A program made the position numbers and the translations under genes. From positions 1 through 64,000 of the IMG/VR virus record IMGVR_UViG_3300033149_003379: a DNA stretch of 64,000 nucleotides, one strand, 5' to 3'. The notes below the pieces were generated by a model. The model was not told the DNA's origin. It was given only the letters and a program-made list of their open reading frames with translations, and searched no databases. Origin of the DNA: a virus. This document shows, piece after piece, positions 39,580 to 47,147 of the stretch (the first letter of the stretch is position 1; each line of letters starts with the position of its first letter).

Positions 39580-40911
39580 ATGCCAGATAGAATAAGTCTG
39601 CAGGAGTTTATAGCGCAGTCGCAACGTGGCGCTATGGGACGTGTGTTTGGTCCTGAGTTCATTCAGAAGCAAACATACCTGCAGGTCTCAAACATCTTCA
39701 CCGAGACATACGGGCGTAAGGTCTGGGAAGCACTGAATAACCGGACCGTTTTTTGGAACGCTATCAAAAAGGTCGGATGGGGTCCTACCACTGGTTGGCG
39801 TCTGAGAACTGACAGAGGTTCCGATCGTTCAAGACCGGTTACTGAAGTTGGTTCACTGCCGACTATCGACGTGTCTAACTACGTCAATGTTAGTTCGCTG
39901 CCAAGAATTGCAGCTACCGACTTCGGTGTTTCAATCAAGGCAATGTTTACAGGTCAGTTGGAAGGTGGTATTGGAGATGCTCTCGCGGTTGAACGTGAGG
40001 CTGCTTCGAGAGACCACCTGAAGGAATTGAACCAAGAGCTTCTGCTCAAGAGTGCGTGCCTCGCTAGTGCGGCAGGTTCGACTACTACGTTCAAATGTCC
40101 TACAGCTAGTAGATTCTATCGTGTAGGCGACACAGTCGCATTCTACGATATTTCAGAAGCTGACTACGAGGAGACTCAGGGTGGTGTAATCTCTGACATC
40201 TCTTCAGATGGGACGACTGATACTGTTACTGTGTCTACACTTGCACAGGCTACGGCTGATGGAGATGTTATTTACATCAAAGCTCGTGCCGGTATGACAA
40301 GCCTTGATGATATTGTTGCCGAAGATGATATGACTGTAGGTGGCCAGAAGGCTGCTCCAGATGTCTACAATCTCACCACTCGTACAGCTGGTACATATGC
40401 TGCTGGTGCCTATGTCAATCACAACTCAGGTGTCGGAAGAGACCTGACGCTTGCCTTGATCGATACTTGTATTCAGAAGTGTCGTGAGAATGGTGGCGAA
40501 CCCAAACTGATCCTTACAGGGCACGATCAGTACTTCAAGCTCAACCAGCTGCTGCAAGCTCAGCAGAGGTTCCTTGGTACTGGTGAACTTATCGTTGGTG
40601 TTGGTGATGAGAGGACCTATCCTGGTACTGCGACCGGTCTTGCGGTTGCTACGTACATGGGTATTCCGATCCTTCCTGACGCAGATGTTCCTAAGTCAGT
40701 GGCGACTGATGATAGCGCGCTCGGCTCTAACCTGTATGTTCTCGATACGGACTTCTTTGAGATTGCTGTAGCTCAGCCTACTCAGTACATTGAGAATAGA
40801 GACTTCTTCGCAGCCAATGCGCTCGTGGTTAGAGGTCTTCTGTATACGATGGCTGAACTGAGATGCCGCAATATCTGGGTCCAATCGAAGTTGGGAGATC
40901 TGAACAGTTAA
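39580..40911 (+). CDS. Major capsid protein, HK97 fold (inferred)
   Basis: A 443-residue protein downstream of protease and scaffold. The early TYGRKVWEALNNRTVFWNAI and TGWRLRTDRG correspond to the N-arm/E-loop region, and the late GIPILPDADVP, YVLDTDFFEIAVAQP and DFFAANALVVRGLLYTMAEL to A-domain strands of phage capsid proteins. An inserted Ig-like or I-domain may lie around residues 170-240 (SSDGTTDTVTVSTLAQATADG). Very weak start context (GAGGTGAATGATTA). Confidence 0.8.
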   Translation: MPDRISLQEFIAQSQRGAMGRVFGPEFIQKQTYLQVSNIFTETYGRKVWEALNNRTVFWNAIKKVGWGPTTGWRLRTDRGSDRSRPVTEVGSLPTIDVSNYVNVSSLPRIAATDFGVSIKAMFTGQLEGGIGDALAVEREAASRDHLKELNQELLLKSACLASAAGSTTTFKCPTASRFYRVGDTVAFYDISEADYEETQGGVISDISSDGTTDTVTVSTLAQATADGDVIYIKARAGMTSLDDIVAEDDMTVGGQKAAPDVYNLTTRTAGTYAAGAYVNHNSGVGRDLTLALIDTCIQKCRENGGEPKLILTGHDQYFKLNQLLQAQQRFLGTGELIVGVGDERTYPGTATGLAVATYMGIPILPDADVPKSVATDDSALGSNLYVLDTDFFEIAVAQPTQYIENRDFFAANALVVRGLLYTMAELRCRNIWVQSKLGDLNS

Positions 40912-40928
40912 CTCCAGGAGAAAATGAC

Positions 40929-41135
40929 TTGAAAGTAAGTGAGGTTTTGTCAGAAAGAGTAGGAAAACAGCTACTCGGTGAATTACTAACTATAGTGGAT
41001 GCTTCTAGTGGAGATAAGGTCCAACGAGAGGCATTGAAGAGTCTTGTTAGACAAACTCTCAAGAAGTGCATGGCTGATCTCGTATGTTCTGTGGAAATAG
41101 AACATAGGAAGGGAGAGCAATCTGAGAAAGATTGA
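40929..41135 (+). CDS. Small hypothetical protein after the capsid gene
   Basis: A 68-residue protein from a TTG at 40929 with AGGAG 9 bases upstream. An ATG at 40863 in the same frame would overlap the capsid gene by 49 bases. Helical, with a Cys-containing segment (KKCMADLVC). Function unknown. Confidence 0.5.
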   Translation: MKVSEVLSERVGKQLLGELLTIVDASSGDKVQREALKSLVRQTLKKCMADLVCSVEIEHRKGEQSEKD

Positions 41136-41178
41136 GACCGCCTGAGGGATGGAGAGGTGGTCTCCATTTGGAGGATAA

Positions 41179-41502
41179 ATGGCTTTAAGTAGTGTAACAG
41201 TGTCAATAGACGCTAGAACGGTGTTCGGAAACAAGAGAGTGGTATTTGCTAGTGTATCTCTCGGTAATGACACATTCCCATCAGGAGGGATTTCTCTAAC
41301 GCCTTCTCAATTCGGACTTCAGCATGTCGACCTAGTGCTGTTCGAAGGAAAGAAGCTCGCATATTACTATGACTATGATAACGAAAAGATCAACGCCTAT
41401 CTGCCAGGTAGTTCAACTGGTGCTTCTGAGGTTAGGGTTGCTGCTAATGGTGCTACTCCTAACGAGACAATAAAGGCGATCGTCATCGGGTATGGAGGTT
41501 AG
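41179..41502 (+). CDS. Structural-type protein, first of a tandem pair
   Basis: A 107-residue beta-rich protein. TVFGNKRVVFASVSLGND, FPSGGISLTP, FGLQHVDL and the closing VIGYGG are shared with the next protein. Location after the capsid protein suggests head decoration or a minor head protein. Confidence 0.6.
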   Translation: MALSSVTVSIDARTVFGNKRVVFASVSLGNDTFPSGGISLTPSQFGLQHVDLVLFEGKKLAYYYDYDNEKINAYLPGSSTGASEVRVAANGATPNETIKAIVIGYGG

Positions 41503-41504
41503 TC

Positions 41505-41837
41505 GTGGCAGACATTGGAAGTATAACTGTATCTACAGTTGCTAAAGGAGTCTTTGGAAATAAGAGATACGTCATCGCGTCATTGACTGTAGGTGACGGT
41601 TCGTCTACATTTCCTTCAGGAGGAGTCAGTCTGACACCATCAGATTTTGGACTCCAATCTATAGAATTGATGATGATCGAACATGGAAGCATCGATTACT
41701 ATTATGACATTAGTAATGAGCTTTTGTCGGGTTATCTACCGGCAGCAACCACTGGAGAAGACAAGGTTCGAGTCGCAGTAGATGGTGCAGTACCTAATGA
41801 GACAGTTCGTTGCTTGGTGCTCGGTGTAGGAGGCTAA
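41505..41837 (+). CDS. Structural-type protein, second of a tandem pair
   Basis: A 110-residue paralogue of the preceding product, from a GTG start 2 bases after its stop: GVFGNKRYVIASLTVGDG, FPSGGVSLTP, FGLQSIEL, GYLPAATTGEDKVRV and VLGVGG. Likely a capsid-associated protein; the role is inferred only from position. Confidence 0.6.
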   Translation: MADIGSITVSTVAKGVFGNKRYVIASLTVGDGSSTFPSGGVSLTPSDFGLQSIELMMIEHGSIDYYYDISNELLSGYLPAATTGEDKVRVAVDGAVPNETVRCLVLGVGG

Positions 41838-41838
41838 C

Positions 41839-42120
41839 TTGGAATGGTCTGGGCAGATTATCGGGGCCTTTATTGGAGCAGTGGTTCTATTAATATTGAA
41901 TCTTCTGACCTTTATTTTGACATATGGAAGGCTCTCTCAGAAGGTAGAGGATTTGAATCATACTGTCAATAACGGCTTATGCGAGAAAGTTCAACAAACT
42001 TGTGCAGATGTAGCTCAGATGAAAGGCAATTTAGAAACTTATATGAAGCTTGAGCATGAGATAAAGAAGATGTTGGTACGCCGAATAGAGGTTCTGGAGA
42101 GTAAGACCGATGGCTCATAG
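41839..42120 (+). CDS. Membrane-anchored coiled-coil protein
   Basis: A 93-residue protein from a TTG start behind GTAGGAGG. One transmembrane helix (about 6-30) followed by a coiled coil. Related layouts occur in holin-like or spanin-like proteins, but function is not assignable. Overlaps the next gene by 11 bases. Confidence 0.55.
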   Translation: MEWSGQIIGAFIGAVVLLILNLLTFILTYGRLSQKVEDLNHTVNNGLCEKVQQTCADVAQMKGNLETYMKLEHEIKKMLVRRIEVLESKTDGS

Positions 42121-42586
42121 ACCTATAGTAGCACAAACCATAACGAACGACCACTCGAAGGTTGCTGAAGAGCTTCAAAACTTGTTAAATGCTCATAACC
42201 TCGATACTAGTGCAATCATTGACACTGAGATTACGAAGTTTGGAGCTAATCAGTTTCTGATTGTTGCGATCTTTTACGGTATCTATACTCATTGGCTACA
42301 AGCGAAGTTGAAACCTGTTCTCAATCGAGACCTTGTAATAAATAGGGCATATTCAGATTCATTATCACTCACAGCTGCGTTTGATTGGTTACTTACTGTT
42401 CCTAGATCAGATCAGATATGTCTGAATGTTGCTGCAATTGCAAGAGCGCTGTCTAGTGTTAGGGCTCCATCTGATGAGATCGAATTGAGTCCTTCTATTA
42501 GTAGAGAGATGTCTTCAAATCGTGGAAAGTCGACTAGTACGTCTCTTTCAGCCTCGGTTGAAGCTGAGAAGACTAGTACGTACTAA
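42110..42586 (+). CDS. Hypothetical protein
   Basis: A 158-residue protein. The N-terminal 110 residues are helical with a hydrophobic segment (ANQFLIVAIFYGIYTHW), and the tail is Ser-rich and disordered. It lies in the capsid-tail interval, so it may be a minor virion protein. Confidence 0.55.
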   Translation: MAHRPIVAQTITNDHSKVAEELQNLLNAHNLDTSAIIDTEITKFGANQFLIVAIFYGIYTHWLQAKLKPVLNRDLVINRAYSDSLSLTAAFDWLLTVPRSDQICLNVAAIARALSSVRAPSDEIELSPSISREMSSNRGKSTSTSLSASVEAEKTSTY

Positions 42587-42602
42587 GGTGTAGGAGGAGA
42601 TA

Positions 42603-42905
42603 ATGCCAGAGAAAAAATCAGATCTGTTAGCTGCGGTAGAATATGAACACCGTAAGAAAGGCGGTGATCTTGTCTCTAGAGGATACCAGAAGTTCGATTG
42701 GAGAGGACGAGTTCACATCATCCAAGAGGACTCACAAGGCAGACTTATAGGCGAAGTTATCAAAGACAAAAAGGGTAATATCGTGAAGGTTATAGAAGGC
42801 CATCCTGAGAATCAGTCACTTTTAAACTCATTAGTTAAAGCTATTACTCGTGCTAAGCCTACGAGTAAGGCGAAGAAGCGTTCTGTTCAGTCAGAATCTA
42901 ATTAA
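42603..42905 (+). CDS. Hypothetical basic protein
   Basis: A 100-residue protein preceded by TAGGAGGAG. Beta-rich middle (GRVHIIQEDSQGRLIGEVI) and Lys-rich C terminus. Function unknown. Confidence 0.6.
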   Translation: MPEKKSDLLAAVEYEHRKKGGDLVSRGYQKFDWRGRVHIIQEDSQGRLIGEVIKDKKGNIVKVIEGHPENQSLLNSLVKAITRAKPTSKAKKRSVQSESN

Positions 42906-42920
42906 TGGAGGTCGATATAG

Positions 42921-43304
42921 ATGGCTGCAACAGTAACTAAATATGGTTTCGTAGAAACTGCGAAGCTTATGACAGGTGTAGCTGCAACCGCGTTCAATCA
43001 GGTCGCTCTAGGTGTAGGGTCTCAGACAGAGAACACTAATATTCAGTCTCTCGCATCTGAGATTACCGACAGCGGTCTTGCAAGAGCGACTGCAGATACC
43101 GTAACTGTTGCTTCAAGTGCAACTGCAGGTGATACGTGCAAGTTCGAACACACTTGGACTGCTACAGGTTCTAAGAACGTGAAGGAGTGCGGTGTGTTGA
43201 ACACTGACGACGACCTGCTTTGCTATGCCACCTTCGATAGTGCTATTCCGATGGAATCGGATGACACGCTGAAGGTTACTTGGAGTGTTCAAGTTACATC
43301 ATAA
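42921..43304 (+). CDS. Virion-associated beta protein (tail-fibre-like domain)
   Basis: A 127-residue protein preceded by GGAGGTCG. The pattern VALGVGSQTENTNIQSLASE, GLARATADT, KNVKECGVLN and DTLKVTWSVQV resembles a recurrent siphophage domain found in tail-fibre-like or decoration proteins. Role inferred from similarity of layout. Confidence 0.6.
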   Translation: MAATVTKYGFVETAKLMTGVAATAFNQVALGVGSQTENTNIQSLASEITDSGLARATADTVTVASSATAGDTCKFEHTWTATGSKNVKECGVLNTDDDLLCYATFDSAIPMESDDTLKVTWSVQVTS

Positions 43305-43313
43305 GGAGATACA

Positions 43314-43403
43314 ATGATAGGAGGTATTTTCATAGTATTTGAAGATACCTCCTATCGTCTCGTTATAGGTAAGGAGGACCAGAGTGAAGCTAATATGGTA
43401 TAG
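43314..43403 (+). CDS. Possible 29-residue leader peptide spanning a hairpin
   Basis: ATG at 43314 behind AAGGAGATAC encodes MIGGIFIVFEDTSYRLVIG and ends in TAG at 43401, overlapping the start of the glycosyltransferase gene by 20 bases. The reading is short, but the ribosome site is good and the overlap suggests coupling. Confidence 0.35.
   Translation: MIGGIFIVFEDTSYRLVIGKEDQSEANMV
43317..43355 (+). promoter_or_regulatory. Strong hairpin upstream of the glycosyltransferase gene
   Basis: ATAGGAGGTAT (43317-43327) pairs perfectly with ATACCTCCTAT (43345-43355), extended by TTTCA/TGAAG, giving 16 base pairs and a 7-base loop. There is no T-run, so it is more likely an mRNA stability or translation element than a terminator. 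Confidence 0.6.
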
Positions 43404-44259
43404 TACGTCACCTCATGCAGGAGCAGGCTATGGAGTAATTACAAAGAATCTAGTCAAGAGAATGCAGGAGGACGGCCACACGGTTGATGTTTTTACCAAA
43501 CATCACATGGCTGGAACCTTCATAATTGATGGAATAACTGTTAGAGAAGGAGTTGAGCTCGGCCTAGTAAATAAAGTCTTTGATGATGACGGCTACGATT
43601 TTATCTTCTCGTCAATGGACAATTGGGTCTTAGAGAAACAGGAGCCATTTAGAAAGTGGGTCTCTCTCGTATTTATAGACACAGAGTTTCCAAATCCAAA
43701 ACTGATTAATGCTACTAAAAAGGCGCTCGTTCCAGTAGCAATCACTCGACATGGTCTAGAAGCTCTGCAATATTCTGGACTGAAACCTCAGTATGCTCCA
43801 TTAGGTGTAGACACCAGGATGTTCAGACCTGATAGTGCATTACGAAGGTCCTATCGAGAAAGGCATGGTTGGAGTGATGATACCTTCGTTATAGGATTGG
43901 TCGGTATAAACTACATTAGTGATCGTAAAAACATCATAGGTACTATTAGAGCGTTCCAACGGTTCCATAATGACTATCCTAATTCAGTGTTGTATCTTCA
44001 TACAGATGTGATGGGTTCAGCGACTAAGGGACATCCGTTGAAATGGGTTATACAAGCATGTGGATTCGATCCTGAAGGTCGTGGAGCAATACAGTATGTC
44101 AATCAGAGACTATATCATCAATACGAGATAGCTCATGAAAGGAGAAGGCTTCGGAATGCCATGGTTAGAGGCACAGTCTTGTGGTTGTCCGATCATAAAC
44201 GCAGAAACTACCTCTGGAGCAGAATTGAACTTCGGAGGATTCCTGATACCTCAGGATGA
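43384..44259 (+). CDS. Glycosyltransferase (GT4-like), N-terminal part, frame-disrupted
   Basis: A 291-residue reading from a GTG behind TAAGGAGGACC. The N-terminal domain includes YSTSPHAGAGYGVITKNLVK. The start of the nucleotide-sugar domain (FVIGLVGINYISDRKNI..TIRAF) and MQ-type YVNQRLYHQYEIAH follow. After about 44137 the frame continues as Arg-rich noise, while the expected EGFGMPWLEA motif appears in another frame (next entry). The natural product is therefore one protein split by a frame change, probably with a few codons missing. Confidence 0.7.
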   Translation: MKLIWYSTSPHAGAGYGVITKNLVKRMQEDGHTVDVFTKHHMAGTFIIDGITVREGVELGLVNKVFDDDGYDFIFSSMDNWVLEKQEPFRKWVSLVFIDTEFPNPKLINATKKALVPVAITRHGLEALQYSGLKPQYAPLGVDTRMFRPDSALRRSYRERHGWSDDTFVIGLVGINYISDRKNIIGTIRAFQRFHNDYPNSVLYLHTDVMGSATKGHPLKWVIQACGFDPEGRGAIQYVNQRLYHQYEIAHERRRLRNAMVRGTVLWLSDHKRRNYLWSRIELRRIPDTSG

Positions 44260-44512
44260 GGATGATTTTGAATTCTCTACACTCCTCACGTGGGTCCTAA
44301 GTGTTAGGCCAAACAAGATTTACGATGAACTAGTTAATGCATATAACGAGTGGTCCTCAGGAGAGCTCTCGAAACGTAGTGAGCGAGCTAGACAGGGAGC
44401 TCTACATTACGATTGGGACCTAGTCTACAATCAATATTGGAGACCACTCTTGAAATATAAGTGGAAGAACTTCCAGATTATACCTCCATGTTGGATGAAA
44501 GGAGTGGAGTAA
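44135..44512 (+). CDS. Glycosyltransferase (GT4-like), C-terminal part
   Basis: A 125-residue reading beginning MKGEGFGMPWLEAQSCGCP, the donor-sugar-binding E-x7-E motif region of GT-B glycosyltransferases, then a normal C-terminal helix. The segment usually found before it (about 10 residues ending PS) is absent from both frames. The ATG has no convincing ribosome site, so independent translation is doubtful. The pair probably glycosylates virion proteins or host surface when intact. Confidence 0.65.
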   Translation: MKGEGFGMPWLEAQSCGCPIINAETTSGAELNFGGFLIPQDEDDFEFSTLLTWVLSVRPNKIYDELVNAYNEWSSGELSKRSERARQGALHYDWDLVYNQYWRPLLKYKWKNFQIIPPCWMKGVE

Positions 44513-45342
44513 ATGGACATCTCCTTCCATTTGACTGTGGTGTAGTATGTCCATCTAAGAAATGTGACAATATGCCTTGGTATCGATTTTTTGGAGAATC
44601 TGAGAATGTTCGTCCTCTTTTGTCAAGATTATGGCCTATAATGATGGATGAGGAGGAGAACCTTCTCGTAGATACAAGTTGTCCTGCATATCGTATGATG
44701 TCGCCGAGATTTAAGAACGAGGCGACTAGGGTATGGAAGCACCTGATGTCATATCCTAAGGTTCGTAATCATTACAAGGAGTCACTCCAAGACGGAACGA
44801 TCAACATTATTGGCTGTGTACCAATAGAAAACATCAAGCCAGAATTTGATGATGATTATTATGATTTTCTCCAGAAGTATGTCAAGACTGGTCTATCCTT
44901 AGAAGAGCGTTTTTTCAAGGAAGTTCCTGATGGAGGAGTCATTCTTGATGTTGGAGCAGGAAATGGTGATCGAGTGCGAGAACTCATACAACGTGGCTAT
45001 AAGGCGATCGGATTGGAAGTTAATCCACGACTTGTAGATAATGATTTCGTGTTTCACGGAGATATCCACTCAATACCATATGAGGATAACTTCGCAGATT
45101 TAGTTATATGTGTAGATGTTCTAGAGCATGTCCAAGATCCGATGGCTGCATTAGAAGAGCTGCTCAGGGTGTCTAAGGGTGTTGTTGTGATTCAAGTCAC
45201 TACCTTAGAAGACCCGTCGTTTGCGGAGGACCCGACACATGTAGTCGAATGGAATCAAGAACGATGGAAGAGAGAAATCTCTGAGTATGCATTCATAGAA
45301 TATTGTGATGAGCAGTCTACAATGATTCTAAGGAGGAAGTAA
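44461..45342 (+). CDS. SAM-dependent methyltransferase
   Basis: A 293-residue protein, from a GTG at 44461 or the ATG at 44488. The C-terminal 150 residues are a class I methyltransferase: ILDVGAGNGDRV (motif I), IGLEVNPR (motif II), GDIHSIPYEDN, DLVICVDVLEHVQDP (motif IV) and VVVIQVTT. The N-terminal part has a Cys pattern (CGVVCPSKKC). It lies between a glycosyltransferase and a nucleotide-sugar enzyme, so sugar methylation is a reasonable guess. Confidence 0.75.
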   Translation: MEELPDYTSMLDERSGVNGHLLPFDCGVVCPSKKCDNMPWYRFFGESENVRPLLSRLWPIMMDEEENLLVDTSCPAYRMMSPRFKNEATRVWKHLMSYPKVRNHYKESLQDGTINIIGCVPIENIKPEFDDDYYDFLQKYVKTGLSLEERFFKEVPDGGVILDVGAGNGDRVRELIQRGYKAIGLEVNPRLVDNDFVFHGDIHSIPYEDNFADLVICVDVLEHVQDPMAALEELLRVSKGVVVIQVTTLEDPSFAEDPTHVVEWNQERWKREISEYAFIEYCDEQSTMILRRK

Positions 45343-46301
45343 TGAAGAGTGCATTGATAACTGGGATAACTGGACAGGATGGAAGCTACCTCGCAGAGTT
45401 CCTTCTAAGTAAGGGATACGAGGTACACGGTTTGATCCGTAGGTCTGCTACAGACAATACAAAGAATATCAATCACCTATTAGGAGATATTGAGCTTCAT
45501 TATGGAGACCTATTTCAAGAGCACTACCTGTGTAGCTTGATTGCGGCTCTGCAACCTGATGAAATCTATAATCTTGCTGCGCAGAGTGATGTAGGAACGA
45601 GCTTTGAGTGTCCAGAATATACCTCTGAAGTTACTGGACTTGGAGTGTTGAGGCTGCTAGAAGCTGTTAGAGTATTCTCTCCAGAATCAAGACTCTACCA
45701 AGCTTCTACCTCTGAGATGTTTGGAGACGCAGAGCCTCCACAAGATGAGGACTCTCCTATGTGTCCTAGGAATCCATACGGAGTTGCGAAGCTCTTTGCG
45801 CATAGAATGGTCGACATTTACAGAAAAAGTTATAATTTACATGCGTCCTGTGGGATCCTGTTCAATCATGAAAGTGAACGTAGAGGTCGAGAGTTTGTAA
45901 CTCAAAAAATATGTTTTGGAGCAGCACGTATCAGCAGTGGACTGCAGAAGGAGCTCCGTTTAGGTAATCTTGATGCAGTCAGAGATTGGGGTTATGCTCC
46001 TGATTATGTTAAGGCGATGTGGCTGATGCTCCAACAACCTACGCCTGACGACTATGTGATTGGAACTGGAGAGGTCCATACAGTACGAGAGTTCGTAGAG
46101 AAGGCCTTCAATAGGTTAGGACTTGATTGGAAGGAGTATGTTATAGTTGACCCTATGTACTATAGGCCTCTTGAAACTAATTACTTGATGGCCAATACAT
46201 CTAAGGCTAAAAAGGTGCTCGGATGGGCACCAGAAGTGTACCTGGATGAACTCGTGGATATCATGATACGTAATGCGATAGCGGAGGTCGGGCAGGTATG
46301 A
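45342..46301 (+). CDS. gmd: GDP-mannose 4,6-dehydratase
   Basis: A 319-residue protein of the short-chain dehydrogenase fold, overlapping the previous gene by one base (TAATG). TGITGQDGSYLAEFLLSKGY is the NAD(P)-binding motif. LAAQSDVGTSF, QASTSEMFGDA and NPYGVAKLFAH (catalytic Tyr-x3-Lys) and NHESERRG are diagnostic of GMD. It makes GDP-4-keto-6-deoxymannose, precursor of GDP-fucose, rhamnose or perosamine. Slightly shorter than bacterial GMD (about 345-370). Confidence 0.93.
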   Translation: MKSALITGITGQDGSYLAEFLLSKGYEVHGLIRRSATDNTKNINHLLGDIELHYGDLFQEHYLCSLIAALQPDEIYNLAAQSDVGTSFECPEYTSEVTGLGVLRLLEAVRVFSPESRLYQASTSEMFGDAEPPQDEDSPMCPRNPYGVAKLFAHRMVDIYRKSYNLHASCGILFNHESERRGREFVTQKICFGAARISSGLQKELRLGNLDAVRDWGYAPDYVKAMWLMLQQPTPDDYVIGTGEVHTVREFVEKAFNRLGLDWKEYVIVDPMYYRPLETNYLMANTSKAKKVLGWAPEVYLDELVDIMIRNAIAEVGQV

Positions 46302-47125
46302 GGGTATTGATAGCAATACTTCTCATAGTAATAGTTCTAATACCTAGCCAAGTGATGGCATGGGGTCCACGGACTCATATACAGATAGCTCACGAGTTAG
46401 AGCGGACGTCAAATGACTTCCTTGCAGGTTCAGTATTGCCAGACTTTTCACTCTCACTGAGGGCACGTGGAGTGGACTATCCCAATTTGCAAAGTGTCAC
46501 TCACTCGCAAGAGTTTATAGACCTTTTGCCCGAAGGCGACTTCAAAGACGGTTGGATAGCACACGTTGAGTCTGATAAGATTGAGACTGCCTATTCTAAA
46601 CAAAGGATAAGCGAAGGTGCTCCGATGGGAGCGGATTATCCTGTAGATCAAGCTTATCATGTAGACCAACCTATTATCACTGAGACGCATGGAGCTATAA
46701 TTGATGATATTTTAGACAAGCTAGGTATAGACCGTCCTGAAACGGACTGGCGACTAGTAAACTCAACCTATCGAGTGTATATCCGCTGTTACTGGATGGA
46801 CAAGTACAAGAAGGTTCTGAATGAGTGGTACTCTGATTATCAGGAATACGTTGATAAGTCTGTGCAGGTATCTAAGGACAAGCTGGGCGATAAAGAACCT
46901 TCGCAGCACAATACTGTTAGGTCCTATTACAAGAAGCGGTGCTGTTGGTGTCACGCGGTGGTACCGGAAGGTAGGGCTGAGGCTGAGAAGCAAAAGAGAA
47001 AGTTGTGGCGAGAATACCGACAAAGGATGAATGAAGCTGAAACGCGCAAGGAGAAAATGCAACTGTATGAGGAATGGAAGGTTGAAAGAGAGAAGTTAAG
47101 CACACCATCTATCTGTAGGATATAA
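46298..47125 (+). CDS. Secreted zinc-dependent phospholipase C-like protein
   Basis: A 275-residue protein coupled by ATGA. Residues 1-21 form a signal peptide (hydrophobic core, SQVMA cleavage) that would expose Trp22. Zinc-dependent phospholipases C use the N-terminal Trp as a zinc ligand, and WGPRTHIQIAHELE, LAGSVLPDFS, VTHSQEFIDLLP and DGWIAHVESDK follow the family His/Asp pattern. The C-terminal 100 residues are charged and helical with a CCWCH motif. A phage-encoded exported phospholipase is unusual; it could act at the membrane in lysis or entry. Confidence 0.65.
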   Translation: MRVLIAILLIVIVLIPSQVMAWGPRTHIQIAHELERTSNDFLAGSVLPDFSLSLRARGVDYPNLQSVTHSQEFIDLLPEGDFKDGWIAHVESDKIETAYSKQRISEGAPMGADYPVDQAYHVDQPIITETHGAIIDDILDKLGIDRPETDWRLVNSTYRVYIRCYWMDKYKKVLNEWYSDYQEYVDKSVQVSKDKLGDKEPSQHNTVRSYYKKRCCWCHAVVPEGRAEAEKQKRKLWREYRQRMNEAETRKEKMQLYEEWKVEREKLSTPSICRI

Positions 47126-47126
47126 T
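47121..47126 (+). promoter_or_regulatory. Possible -10 box before the tailspike gene
   Basis: TATAAT 22 bases before the ATG at 47148, with no recognisable -35. Internal promoter possible. Confidence 0.3.
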
Positions 47127-47147
47127 TTAGATGTATGGAGACATAAA

